Assembly: GCA_033439255.1 (NCBI GenBank) | Contig: CM065882.1 | Coordinates: 2,356,001 to 2,420,000, forward strand | Direction of reading: 5' to 3' | Source of the DNA: Hericium rajendrae | Taxonomy: Eukaryota; Basidiomycota; Agaricomycetes; Russulales; Hericiaceae | DNA: 64,000 nt | Shown here: in pieces, positions 54,889 through 64,000 of the stretch | How the letters are laid out: each line of letters opens with the position of its first letter | Position numbering within the stretch: position 1 is the first letter of the stretch | Position numbers and translations under genes: made by a program | The notes under the pieces: model-generated | Database searches by the model: none | Told to the model about the DNA's origin: nothing | Seen by the model: the letters and a program-made list of their open reading frames with translations, nothing else

Positions 54889-56769
54889 CTAATATAGGAC
54901 TTGTGGGTGGTGACATGGCGAGGAAAGGGAGTTTGAGCCCTGTGTCATTAGTGAAATGCGAGCAGCTCTGCCCGGAAGTGTCTTCGGGTCGAGCAGCTTC
55001 TGCAGGCCCGCGACATCCTCTTCTCCAGGAATTGTAGCAAGGCTGATAATCGCCCTTGATTAGTGCAACGTCATCACGTCTCGTGGGCATGAACTGACAT
55101 GCTTTCCAGCGCCGGCAGGACAAGGAAACCGTCCGTAAAAGCGTTGTACTCAGCTAATTCATCCAATGCGTGCCGAGTGTCGTCGCTGTCCAGCGCACGG
55201 GCGAAAGCAGAGTCTGCACCCGCGGCATCTATGATGGTCTGTCGGAAGACATTCGCTAGCTTAATCGTCATCTGGTCCTCTTCGCCCGGTATTGAGGAAG
55301 AGAGCCATAGCGGTAAACGAGCACATCGCCAGAGAGGACGGATGGTCGTGCACTGCCAATCAGCAATTGACACCTATGTGCCCAACAGTGCCAGTGAGCA
55401 ACTTTGACAGTGAAACGGTAGCGCCGAGAAACGCACGATCTTTGATGGGTCCTCTTCAGAAACAAAAATATTCTTGGGGCTGATTTCATGCAGATCAAGA
55501 GAAAATGCGGCAAGATCCTTGTCGTCCTCATCGAGGCCCTGGGCATCGTCGTACGAGATCGCACAGCAACCCGGAGCTGCGCTCGACCTGCAACTGGCTG
55601 CCTTCCAGCTCGTGCTGATACTCAGGAGACGCGGCCTGTGTGAAAAGCGCACGCACACAATCCAGCTCACGCTGGGCACATGCGATGAAGTACGCACGGG
55701 CGGTACGGAATGGTCCCCGATCGAGCGATAACGATGCGCGCCCGTCAATGTAAAATGACGGATGAGTGAGCGGACCGATCCGTGGTGGGCTTATCGATGG
55801 AGACGAGCTGCTCGAAGAGGTGGGCGGATCAGAGTGTTCAGGGGTGACGACGGAAGGAGTAGACTGCCGATAGCGGAGAAGGTATGGCGTGAAAGCTCCA
55901 GCATGTACTTGGCAAGCTGCGCTACAATCGTAGCTTGACATTCTGATGGAAGATTTTGCCATATGGAGTCGAGCTTCACCCCGGGCGGCTGAGAAGCGTT
56001 AAGATGAAACAATTAAATTCGTAACAAATCCACCTTGCTAACCTTTTCAAAGAGTATATGGGGCCCTAGAGGATGCCCTGGATCAACGCTGTAACAAAAG
56101 ATCTTCTGCGCAGGAATGGACGTGTTTTCAGAGATGTATTTGATAGTAGCCACCTAGCCATGGGCTTTAATGGTGCAAAGGTGCAGTGAAGCTAGCGGAG
56201 AGGTGCACCTCGGATTCTATGATGATTGCGGGCACATTCGAGTTCGTTATCCGCGCGAGAATGGTGGAGCCATCATCAACATTCACTGCAAAGGTCTAAA
56301 TGTTCCGATTAGTGAAGACATAGAATGTTCAGTTGATGGTTTACTTACCCTAGCGATTTCATCTAATACCCGTCAATGGGGATACACATGGAACAAGAAC
56401 AGCCGTCACCTTTCCCGATGGCATCGATGCTCTTCACGTTCTTGCTGATGATTTCGGTTACCGTTTTGCCAAGCAGGTCAAACTCACTCTGGTTTAATGC
56501 GAAGTTCGGGATGGAGACCATGGCGAAGAATCGGACGGTTCCTTCCCGAGCAGCATCGGGGCATTTATAGAGAACGAGATTAGGATTCCCGCGTGGAGCT
56601 AGAGGGCACACGTGTTGGACTCGGTCATCGCATAGCCTATCCGACATAAGTTTTCATCTGCGCGAACGCCCATTGTAATGGATGTGTGGCCCGGAAACGG
56701 TTCCTTGAAGGCCTTGTCCTCGGCATTATCCTGTACAAATCCCGGGGAAGAGTCAAGATTCTTAGACAT
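54889..56769 (-). CDS. APH-family (aminoglycoside phosphotransferase fold) kinase-like protein
   Basis: Kinase-fold proteins of this fungal group resemble AIM9 and choline/aminoglycoside kinases; the substrate is unknown. Confident exons on the minus strand: 56285-56209, 56153-56043, 55988-55852, 55789-55622, 55587-55437, 55373-55099 and 55042-54889. The reading shows GSTILARITN, the nucleotide-lobe EVATIKYI, PLGPHILFEK, GPLTHPSFYIDGRASL, DLHEISPKNIFV (catalytic-loop position) and IADWQCTTIRPLW. The intron 55621-55588 is only 34 nt and may hide a small error. The 5' end is unsure: an upstream frame (56647-56410) with NFALNQSEFDLLGKTVTEI fits the start of the domain, and 56769 is the first ATG beyond it, but the Gly-rich loop that should follow is not found and may sit in a tiny exon. 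Confidence 0.65.
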
Positions 56770-57514
56770 CAGTAAACGTACAGTTACAGCAGGGCATCAG
56801 CCGCAAGCCTGACGTGGTAAATCAAATCACATGGTGCTGATTCAGAATGGTTGCGAGATAAATCCCTGCAAGGTGATAATGCCTGAGCAAAATGTGAGAG
56901 ACGAAGAAAGACGGCCTCGACTGTCGGCGCTTACGGATGCAGCGGCGACGTGGAGTAGCCAAATCCGGATTTCGACAACACCACTACGCTTGCGAGCCCA
57001 TCGAAATCTTTATCATGTCGGTGAACAGCTCTGAAGCAAGTTGGCATACGGTGTGAGCTGTTTTCAATCTCCGCGCGCGAACTTGTGCTGAAGGGAATGA
57101 AGCACCGTCCGAATACCGTTCGCCAATGCCAAGCATGCTGAAATCGCGAAGCAGGTCATTGAAGTAGATCGAGAGCTGCAGCCTCAAGCCGTAAAGAGAG
57201 CCTTGTCCACGGAAGATGAAGTACTCATTGCGTAAGTGGACAACAGACAAGGTCGAAGCGGTGAAGTTGGTCTGACCGTTCGATGGCAGGACGTTTTCAA
57301 CCCTGACAGTCCGCTTAGCGCGACTCGTGCTTAACGCATTCCTAGAGAATGTAGATCTGGTCGTGCGGACCATTAGCGAGTTTAGCGAGGACGCAGAACG
57401 GCCGCCGTCATAATACAATGCCGCCGAGAGCAGATGTGTATGATTTCAAAACATCATGTAGTACAATTGTAGCACTATCCAATTTTGACTTCTTCGCTTT
57501 TACGACGTCCCCAA
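56770..57514. other. Region between two minus-strand genes
   Basis: A minus-strand frame at 56984-57418 reads protein-like (for example STLSVVHLRNEYFIFRGQGS) but has no recognised motif, no clear start and no splice partners. It may be a further small gene or a decayed one. Confidence 0.35.
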
Positions 57515-59042
57515 TTATGCCTCGGCCTGAGCCTCAGTCTCCTCCTTGCCGCCCGCATTCTTCTTCTTGCTCTTCTTGCTCTCCCTCAGCTTCTTGGACA
57601 ACAGCTCCTTCAGCTCCTCGTCCTCCAACTCCCTCTCGGTCTTGACGAGCTCAGGCTTGTACCAGACGGGCGGGTGGGTAAGTAATGACGGTCCACCAGG
57701 CAGGAGCGCGATCGTGAAGTGGAATGCAGCCACGAACGTATCCGATGGGGTATACCTATGCAATTCAATGAGGTCGGTACCAAGATCGATCCTGAAGAGG
57801 GACTTACACGACTTCGTAGGGCTTTACCAGACTGTGCTGGACGGCCTCCGAAAGACCCATGCGCGCGCGCTTCTCATCCTCCAGAACGCGGACGTTGAAG
57901 GGGAAGGGGCCGGCCTTCTTCTGCACCTCAGTGAATACAGCACGCGACGTCTTCAGCTTGAGCTGATATGTGACATTCGAGTCTCTCTGGTAGATCGTCG
58001 TCCGCGAGTCCTCTAACCGTGCCTGGGATGGGCCAAGCATTGATACGAAATTACATAGCGAGATGGTTGTAGACACTCACCTTGCCATCTTCACCTGAAG
58101 AGATGAGAATATCAATGCCATACACCTCGCCTTCAGCGAAGGTCGCGGTCTCAAAGTCACGCTTTTGCTGCTCAGATGGATTCAGAATTATGCGCTTCTT
58201 GCCGTCAATGATGTTCTGGGTCTGCTGGCAGGAGAGCATGCCTGCAAATGTCTCCGTTAATTTTTACGTCTGATAAAAGACAAGGAGTTGCCGTACCCTC
58301 AACAGGCTTGCAATCCCAAGCCGCTGCGGTCTTCGCCACGGCATCGGTGACGGTCCAGTTCTTCGTGCCGACCTTGACAAGACGCATCGCGACCTCGGCG
58401 GCAGTCCATGCCGCCTTGAGCACGTCCGCACGTCTGCCGGTGACGGGCTCTGCCTCAGAGGCACCGACGACCAGGGTCTCTGCGCTGATGGAAGCAAAGC
58501 CATCGATGTGCGCTCCGACGTGGAGCTTGACGACATCGCCCTTGGCGAGGACCTGGTTGGACGTGGGATCCGAGCTGCGATGCAATTTTCAGCCAGAGCG
58601 CGGGTCGCGTGCAAGAAAACAAAGGAAAACGTACGCGAGGGGCGAATAGTGGGCCACGCAGTTGTTTACGGATACAGACGTTGGGAACGCAAGGCCTGCG
58701 CGCGCCGTTAGACGGCCTGCGATCGTGCGAGGGGAGGTAGCGCACCTTTGCTGACTTTGACACCCTTTACAGATTTATTGTACACGGCACCGGTGCCCTC
58801 TTCGATCAGCTTGTCGCCCTCGATGCACAGGTCGATGATCTTCGCTCCTTCTATAGACAGCTCGACGAGCTTCTTCATTACATTATTGACAATGTCTGCC
58901 GCCGCCTAGATACCCGATCGCAGGCGAATCAGCGCTTTCCTTCGCTTGTCGAGATGCAGCAAAAGACACAAACTTTGTATTTCGTGATGTCGGCCTCGGC
59001 GGTCGAGCGCGGCTTTTCGGCAGGCTTTTCAGAGTCGGACAT
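57515..59042 (-). CDS. Ebp1/PA2G4-type methionine-aminopeptidase-fold protein
   Basis: Seven exons: 59042-58974, 58905-58746, 58695-58635, 58574-58297, 58241-58081, 58022-57808 and 57755-57515 (394 aa). The order of landmarks is that of the proliferation-associated/ribosome-export factors with a creatinase fold: AADIVNNVMKKLVEL, IDLCIEGDKLIEE, GLAFPTSVSVNNCVAHYSP, GDVVKLHVGAHIDGF, KKRIILNPSEQQK, EVYGIDILISSGEDGK and a C-terminal Lys-rich helix ending KKSKKKNAGGKEE. The metal ligands of true methionine aminopeptidases look incomplete here, as expected for this non-enzymatic group. A role in ribosome biogenesis or translation is inferred from the family. Confidence 0.9.
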
Positions 59043-59381
59043 GGCTGCTGTGAAATATACAGAGACGAAGGCAGAAAGGTAGGGGGAATGGGAAGTGGCC
59101 AGGGAGGAGTCTCTTTGGCGACTATGAACGCGGCGAACTTCGAAGTCACCTGCCAAATTGGGCATCCACGGCTCCAGGCGCGGTGACGAAACGCGACAAA
59201 AAAAACCAATGAATTCTGACTACATATCCATGCGTGCTCTATAAGTTACGATAGCAAGTCGACGGGGGAATGGTGGGTATATACAAAGTGTGTGAGAATA
59301 AATAAGCGAGATTGTGGTCAGGATATATACCGCCCTTTTCCAGAGTATGTGAGAAAACGGCGCAAAGCAAACAGATGAAAT

Positions 59382-61487
59382 CTAATGCGTGTGTGCATGT
59401 CCGCCCGGTCTATCGTCCTGCGGCATTCCAGATCCCTTCCCATGATGTGAAGTGTTCGATGTCTCGGACTCTTTGGGGCTTTGTTTCCAGGCGACAAAGC
59501 CCCGCACGCTCCTGCATACGTCAGAACGCGGCTTCGCCTGTGCGGAGGCTGAGCTGCGTCGGATGGAGCTGCCGTCATCAGAATCGTTCGTGCGGTTGCG
59601 CCAAACACGCCACTCTGGAGGGTCCCCCGATGGCTCGTTCCATTGCAGTGTTGACTGCATCAAGTTGCGCATGCCGATACGATCCATCATATCGCTGAAT
59701 ACCGCCGGGAGTCAGACGTCCGCAGAAAGCTGGCCAGAGATGCCGAATCGTACCTCTCCCAATTGAACCACGCGGTCTCAAAGTCATCGCGCGTCGTCGT
59801 CTTGTCATTTTTGTCCTTCGGGACGATCTTGGGCTTTTCCTCAACAGGTTTTAGTTCTTCGCCAGGTTGGGGTCCTTTGGGCTGCTCTTTCTGCAGGACC
59901 CGCACCTCCTCATTGTCCACGACGGCCGGTCCTTCTCCATAGAGCTTTTCATACGTCATCCATATGTTTTCTTTGCAGCCTTTGATCATCGCCACCATTC
60001 TGGCCAAGTGCATCGGCGCCCAGGAAGACATAAAGTGGGATGGCGCATCCGATCCTGTCAGTACGGAAGAAGTATCGGGCTCTTCCTTGACGGTGGCCTG
60101 CCCCAGATGGCGATAGAGCATGGGGTTCACCAATTGCTCGACTGCCGACGCCATGCCATCGTCACTGAAGCGACGGCAACCACTATTGCTTAAAGGCGCT
60201 ACAGTGCTGCCACGGGGTGGTAACAGTATGTCCAGGGAAGGGATAGCACGGTAATCCTGGAATATGGTGGATAAGTACAGTGGAAGGACAGACGTCACTT
60301 GCGATGTGAGGAATCGCTCGCTCAGCATCTCTTCCCATGCTGCCTTGAGTTTGGAGTGGTCCAAGGAGTTCTCGCCTCGGTCAAGTTCATATGGGCGCGG
60401 AGGCGCGTACTGGTCTAGCTCTTGACCCTCCAGAAGGATTCGCGAAGGATTCTCGGTAGACGTGGGGGTCTTCATGTCGGCCCACATATCACATGAGTAC
60501 ACCGAATGTGTTTGTGTTCGTGTTGAGTTGCGCGAAGAAATCGTTTCCGGTTGCGGCATGAGCCTGGCGATTATAGGTTTGGACGGCTTTTCGGAGGAGC
60601 AAGGGAAAATAAGATCCTCTTCGATGACCTTCAAACACGGTGACATCAGTATTCTGCAGTATATAAGCATCAAGCACACGATGCAGACCTCCAGGGTCCC
60701 GCCGACAATCAGGACTCGGTGAATTTCCTGAAGAATGAAGAGTGCGACAATTAATTGCCGCACGTTGATATCTGTATCTGGAAACAGACCTCAAGGAGAC
60801 CTTGCCACTAAAAAGACTAGTATAAGTTCCTGTCAAAGTTAAGGCTGGACAGACGTACCCTATCTTCTGGTATTCCCAGTGATGCATAGGAGATCCTGAC
60901 CAAATCGAATGTGCAATCGAGAAATTCAAGAGGCCTCAAACTATTGCGGCAGCATACGCGTGTCAGACGGCATTGAGTGCATGAACGCGTTTTTCGACTT
61001 ACAAATCTCCCTGCATCCACATGATCCGGTCACTGAGATTGGCGGTCACGGCCAGATTCTGCAGCTTTGGCTGGACATTAAAGATATCAAGACCAACAAT
61101 TCGGCATTCCTTTACATTCGTTCGTTAGCACGCCAGGCTAATAACACGCCGGTACAGTAAACGCACAGGATACTTGCGTGCCATTTCAATTGCCCAGGAG
61201 CCACACCCACAGCCTAAGTCAAGAACCATCCGTGGATCCGCGTGGAATTGGTTCATGGTGAGCCCGCTTGAAAGGCGAGTCATGAACGTAAGATCCCAGA
61301 CGCTGCTGTAGACGCGACTGAGCATGACCTAGTTAGGGCGATAGGAGGTGGCTCACAAGTCTACCAGTTCATGTGAGTATGTCAATGGGTATACGAAGGG
61401 CGTCGACTGCCTTTTGCCTCTGGAGTCGACGCTTGCCTGGTCGCCGTTATAGTCACGGACGGATGAAGCCTCGGTACCCTGGGTCAT
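59382..61487 (-). CDS. SAM-dependent methyltransferase (class I) with long C-terminal region
   Basis: Eight exons: 61487-61357, 61317-61167, 61109-61003, 60940-60859, 60807-60790, 60727-60689, 60628-59754 and 59694-59382 (571 aa). Motif I is VLDLGCGCGSWAIEMA near residue 75; VGLDIFNVQ is the acidic loop, and GDF, FDLVRISYASLGIPEDRW and EIHRVLIVGGTLE follow as in class I methyltransferases. The C-terminal 300 residues are partly low complexity (EEKPKIVPKDKNDK) but contain an ordered WEEMLSERFLTSQVTS segment and a closing DRIGMRNLMQ motif recalled from other basidiomycete proteins of this type. The substrate is unknown. One exon is 18 nt, another 39 nt. The first intron (61356-61318) is only 39 nt. 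Confidence 0.88.
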
Positions 61488-62007
61488 GATGAAGGAATGA
61501 AACGCGCACGCGCGAGAAGCCCAAGGCCGAATAGAAGAGAAAGAAGTGGGTTAGGAAAAAGCGAGTGTAGGACGGCCAGAGGAAGTACACATGACAACGC
61601 GATGGGGCAGACGGTGAAGACGTTGGACTCTCCAAAATCGAGATCAGGTCACGGCAACTTCTGTGAAAAATACGGCAACCGTTCAGTTCCCAGGGGCCGG
61701 TCTCGCAACCTGCCGCACCTACCGTATCACCGAACTATTTCGCCAATGACATCGTCAATATAATATCCGCTGACGAGCGCTGACGGACCCCCTTACAGAC
61801 TTTCGTTTATTCACGGAGGTTGGCACTCGGAGGCAGTCGAATAAAAGCCCACGGAAAGTCACCCAATGACATCGTCAATATAATATCCGCTGACGAGCGC
61901 TGACGGCACACGGAGGTTGGCACTCGGAGGCAGTCCGACCGACCGGCCCGCTCTCCCCGCCCCCCGACTCTCGCCACCGCGCGCCCGACGTCAACTTCAC
62001 ACACGCC
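61488..62007. promoter_or_regulatory. Divergent promoter region with duplicated blocks
   Basis: Between the methyltransferase (minus) and NDUFB8 (plus). Two blocks occur twice in the same order: about 43 bp beginning AATGACATCGTCAATA at 61745 and 61864, and about 27 bp CACGGAGGTTGGCACTCGG at 61815 and 61911. This is a local duplication upstream of NDUFB8. Confidence 0.7.
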
Positions 62008-62524
62008 ATGTCCGCCCTCCAGCGCGTCGCCGCACGCGTCGCCCTCAAGCCTAAGCATCTCACTCTATCCCGCAGGGGATATGCTGCTCCTACTGCCCAT
62101 GAAGAGCCAGATCCCCAGCTCCACGGCTACCCCCAACTCCCCAACGTTTCCAGGCAGACGCTGCCTCCAAAAGGATGGTGGGACTGGCAGATGAGACGCA
62201 ACTTTGGCGACGTCGTGCGTCATCCCCGCCATGACAGACAAAATTCCATTACTGAGCTGATGTCTACAGATGCATGAGCGGGACGAGTTGTACTCCATGT
62301 GGGGACCGGATTTCGCCCCCATCCCTCCTGCTACAGCACTCCGTCAATTCACTATCGCCGCCCTCGGGTTTGTTGGGTTCGGCTTGCTTGTCAAGTATGC
62401 CCTCATCCCAGAGCGGCCAAGCGTGCCTCGAGAATATCCTTTTGATGGCTTGGTGGCGGAGCTTGGTGGTTTGGAGGAGAATAAGGTCCGCGCCATCTTC
62501 CAGCGTTTACAAGACTTTTTCTGA
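62008..62524 (+). CDS. NDUFB8: Complex I accessory subunit NDUFB8
   Basis: Subunit of the membrane arm of mitochondrial NADH:ubiquinone oxidoreductase. Exons 62008-62214 and 62270-62524 encode 153 aa. The N terminus (MSALQRVAARVALKPKHLTL) is basic and amphipathic, as a mitochondrial presequence should be. Family landmarks: GYPQLPNVSRQ, PPKGWWDWQMRRNFGD, HERDELYSMWGPD. One membrane segment follows (FTIAALGFVGFGLLVKYAL). The length fits fungal homologues. Confidence 0.88.
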
Positions 62525-63302
62525 CTATTCGCTTGCCTTTGACAGTCGCGGGTCGAGACTTTAGCTGACGATGAATAAACGCTAGACTGCTATCCCGTCA
62601 CCTTTGCTTTCTGTGTTCAGACTCTGAATAAACTCACTTTTTGCGGTCCGTTGATGAGCGTTGCCTCCTGAACCAAATGCCGCAGAACACAACAGACGAA
62701 ATCTTCAAGAGACATTGCGTCTTGGATGTGTAGAAATTTGGACGAAATCTTTACCGTTTTCCAGTCAGCTCCTAACTACTTCCGGAGCAGAGATCAGCGC
62801 TGCGGTAACCGCTGTCAGTACACGCAGCAACGTACAGTTCCGACACACGAATGCAATCCCTGGCTAAGTGAACCCGCCGGAAATGCTACAGTACTTCTCG
62901 TCATAGTCGCTTAGATGCTTAACCATGGGACTTTATTCAATTGCCTTACATTGTGGCTCTATTCGCTGGCTTATCGGTCCGCAGCGGGCGGACATGAGGA
63001 TGGTGCTTCTCTCGGTTTTCCATCGTGGCTGCCGTGACCACCTCCAAGCGGCTGCGCAATTTATTCCTCTTCCCTGCATTCACGGAAAAAGAAGGTTGGG
63101 AGGGTTGAATGCACCATTTTGGAGCCCAAGGTATTACGGGATTTTCAGATCTAAAGTACAGCGAGGCTAAAACCCTGTAGGAAATATGGAGTCGAAGTCG
63201 CTCGAAGCCGTGTACACGGTCACACCAGGCCGGCGCACCACAGATTCGCGATGTCCACCTGGAGATCCCCATATCAAATGAGTATAATGAAATATGACGC
63301 GC
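62525..63302. other. Intergenic region between convergent genes
   Basis: 3' UTRs of NDUFB8 and RAD2. Short frames without motifs. Nothing else is seen. Confidence 0.5.
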
Positions 63303-64000
63303 TCAATCATCACCGGCACTACCCCCGCTAGCGATACCGCTATCTCCATTCTGAACTTCCGCGACGGCCGTGCCCTTCCCTTTGTTTACTGGACGGGGAC
63401 GGGGACGCGGCCGTGCCCTCGGTGGTGGCGGCGTCGCAGCACCATCACGCGGCTCATAATTGGACCCTGATTCGCTCGCGTCGTCAGCGAGGTTATCCGC
63501 CTCGCTCCCGGAGGATGCAGCGCGCTTGCGCTTCCTGCTCGACCCTGCCGCTGCTCCTGATCCGCGCCCTCTCCCCCTGCCAGTGCCCCTTGCCTTCCCT
63601 CTTCCCCGTCCACGCTCTCTTGCAGTGCCAGCTGCTTTCTTCGCTGCAGGGGCTTTGCCTTTTCCCTTTGCTTTACTCGACGATGATGCCTCGTCGTCCG
63701 ATCCGGAGGATGTCCTTTCAGTAGGCTGCGGTGAAGACTCGGAGGAACTACCCTGCTTCTTCTGTTCCTTGCGGAACGCCGAAACAACCTCCTGGAGCCG
63801 CTTGCTGGTGTACGCGGAACGCTTGCGCGGCGCGTACGTGCCACTGCCACCAGCTTGAACGTCAAAGAACTCGTTGAGATTACCCTGCTTGTTGAGGGCC
63901 TGAGCCTATCCACGCGTCATGTTAGCAAAGATAAAAGTATGAAGATAAGGAGAACACGCACCTGTTGGCGCCTGTTCATCTTCTGGATAATGGGCAGCAG
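63303..64000 (-). CDS. RAD2: DNA repair nuclease RAD2/XPG, C-terminal end (5' part outside window)
   Basis: RAD2/XPG makes the 3' incision in nucleotide-excision repair. Only the last 13 codons of one exon (64000-63962) and the terminal exon (63905-63303) are in the window. LLPIIQKMNRRQ followed by GNLNEFFD fits the PCNA-interaction region downstream of the nuclease core. YAPRKRSAYTSKRLQEVV fits the family's basic tail. The rest is Ser/Lys/Arg/Gly-rich, with several nuclear-signal-like clusters (SSRKRKRAAS). No catalytic residue lies inside the window, so the identification rests on the tail motifs and is moderate. Confidence 0.65.

Overview
The window is nuclear DNA of a filamentous basidiomycete, most likely an agaricomycete. 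The evidence is genes densely split by 40-70 nt introns, exon-rich housekeeping genes whose frames join only through GT-AG or GC-AG splicing, an intron-containing tRNA, and transposon proteins of types common in mushroom-forming fungi. All calls come from reading frames and splice signals by eye; no database was searched.

Layout, left to right: 3' end of a neutral ceramidase (1-718, +); tRNA-Thr(CGT) with an intron (923-1026, +); a gene-poor stretch; a Ser/Pro-rich coiled-coil protein (2751-4059, +); an unrecognised protein (5270-6726, -); a poorly understood minus-strand spliced gene (7499-8307); a small membrane protein (8419-8751, -) divergent from a TPR protein (9035-10031, +); telomerase reverse transcriptase in about 24 exons (10370-15098, +), convergent with the elongation factor IWS1 (15323-16632, -), which carries an apparent frameshift; an F-box-like protein (19059-20980, +).

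From 21585 to 39626 lies a gene for a periplasmic-binding-protein-like (NMT1/THI5-like) protein, cut in exon 2 by a 16,655-bp nested insertion. The outer element is a Ty1/Copia retrotransposon with an intact 1,397-aa Gag-Pol and two 299-bp LTRs that look identical. Its 5' LTR is interrupted by a 10,777-bp element with 10-bp inverted ends and a TA duplication, carrying a degenerate transposon-type gene, a broken oxidoreductase and other genes. Its 3' LTR is interrupted by a 1,000-bp inverted-repeat element. Removing the insertions and one copy of each duplication restores both LTR length and the host frame on paper, so the order of events can be read directly.

To the right: YIP4/YIPF6-like membrane protein (40226-41541, -) divergent from the 26S proteasome ATPase RPT2 (41742-43358, +); a 128-bp inverted-repeat element; a 1,919-aa transposon protein with an N-terminal Ulp1-like protease and a C-terminal DDE-type transposase (43890-50068, -); a peroxisomal (SKL-ending) citrate synthase with a 3-nt microexon (50645-53172, +); a secreted GPI-anchored Ser/Thr-rich protein (53530-54394, +); an APH-family kinase-like protein (54889-56769, -); an Ebp1/PA2G4-type protein (57515-59042, -); a SAM-dependent methyltransferase (59382-61487, -); complex I subunit NDUFB8 (62008-62524, +); and the C-terminal end of RAD2/XPG (63303-64000, -). 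The housekeeping genes do not form a pathway cluster. The accessory content is concentrated in the two transposon-rich blocks, 22.8-39.5 kb and 43.6-50.4 kb.
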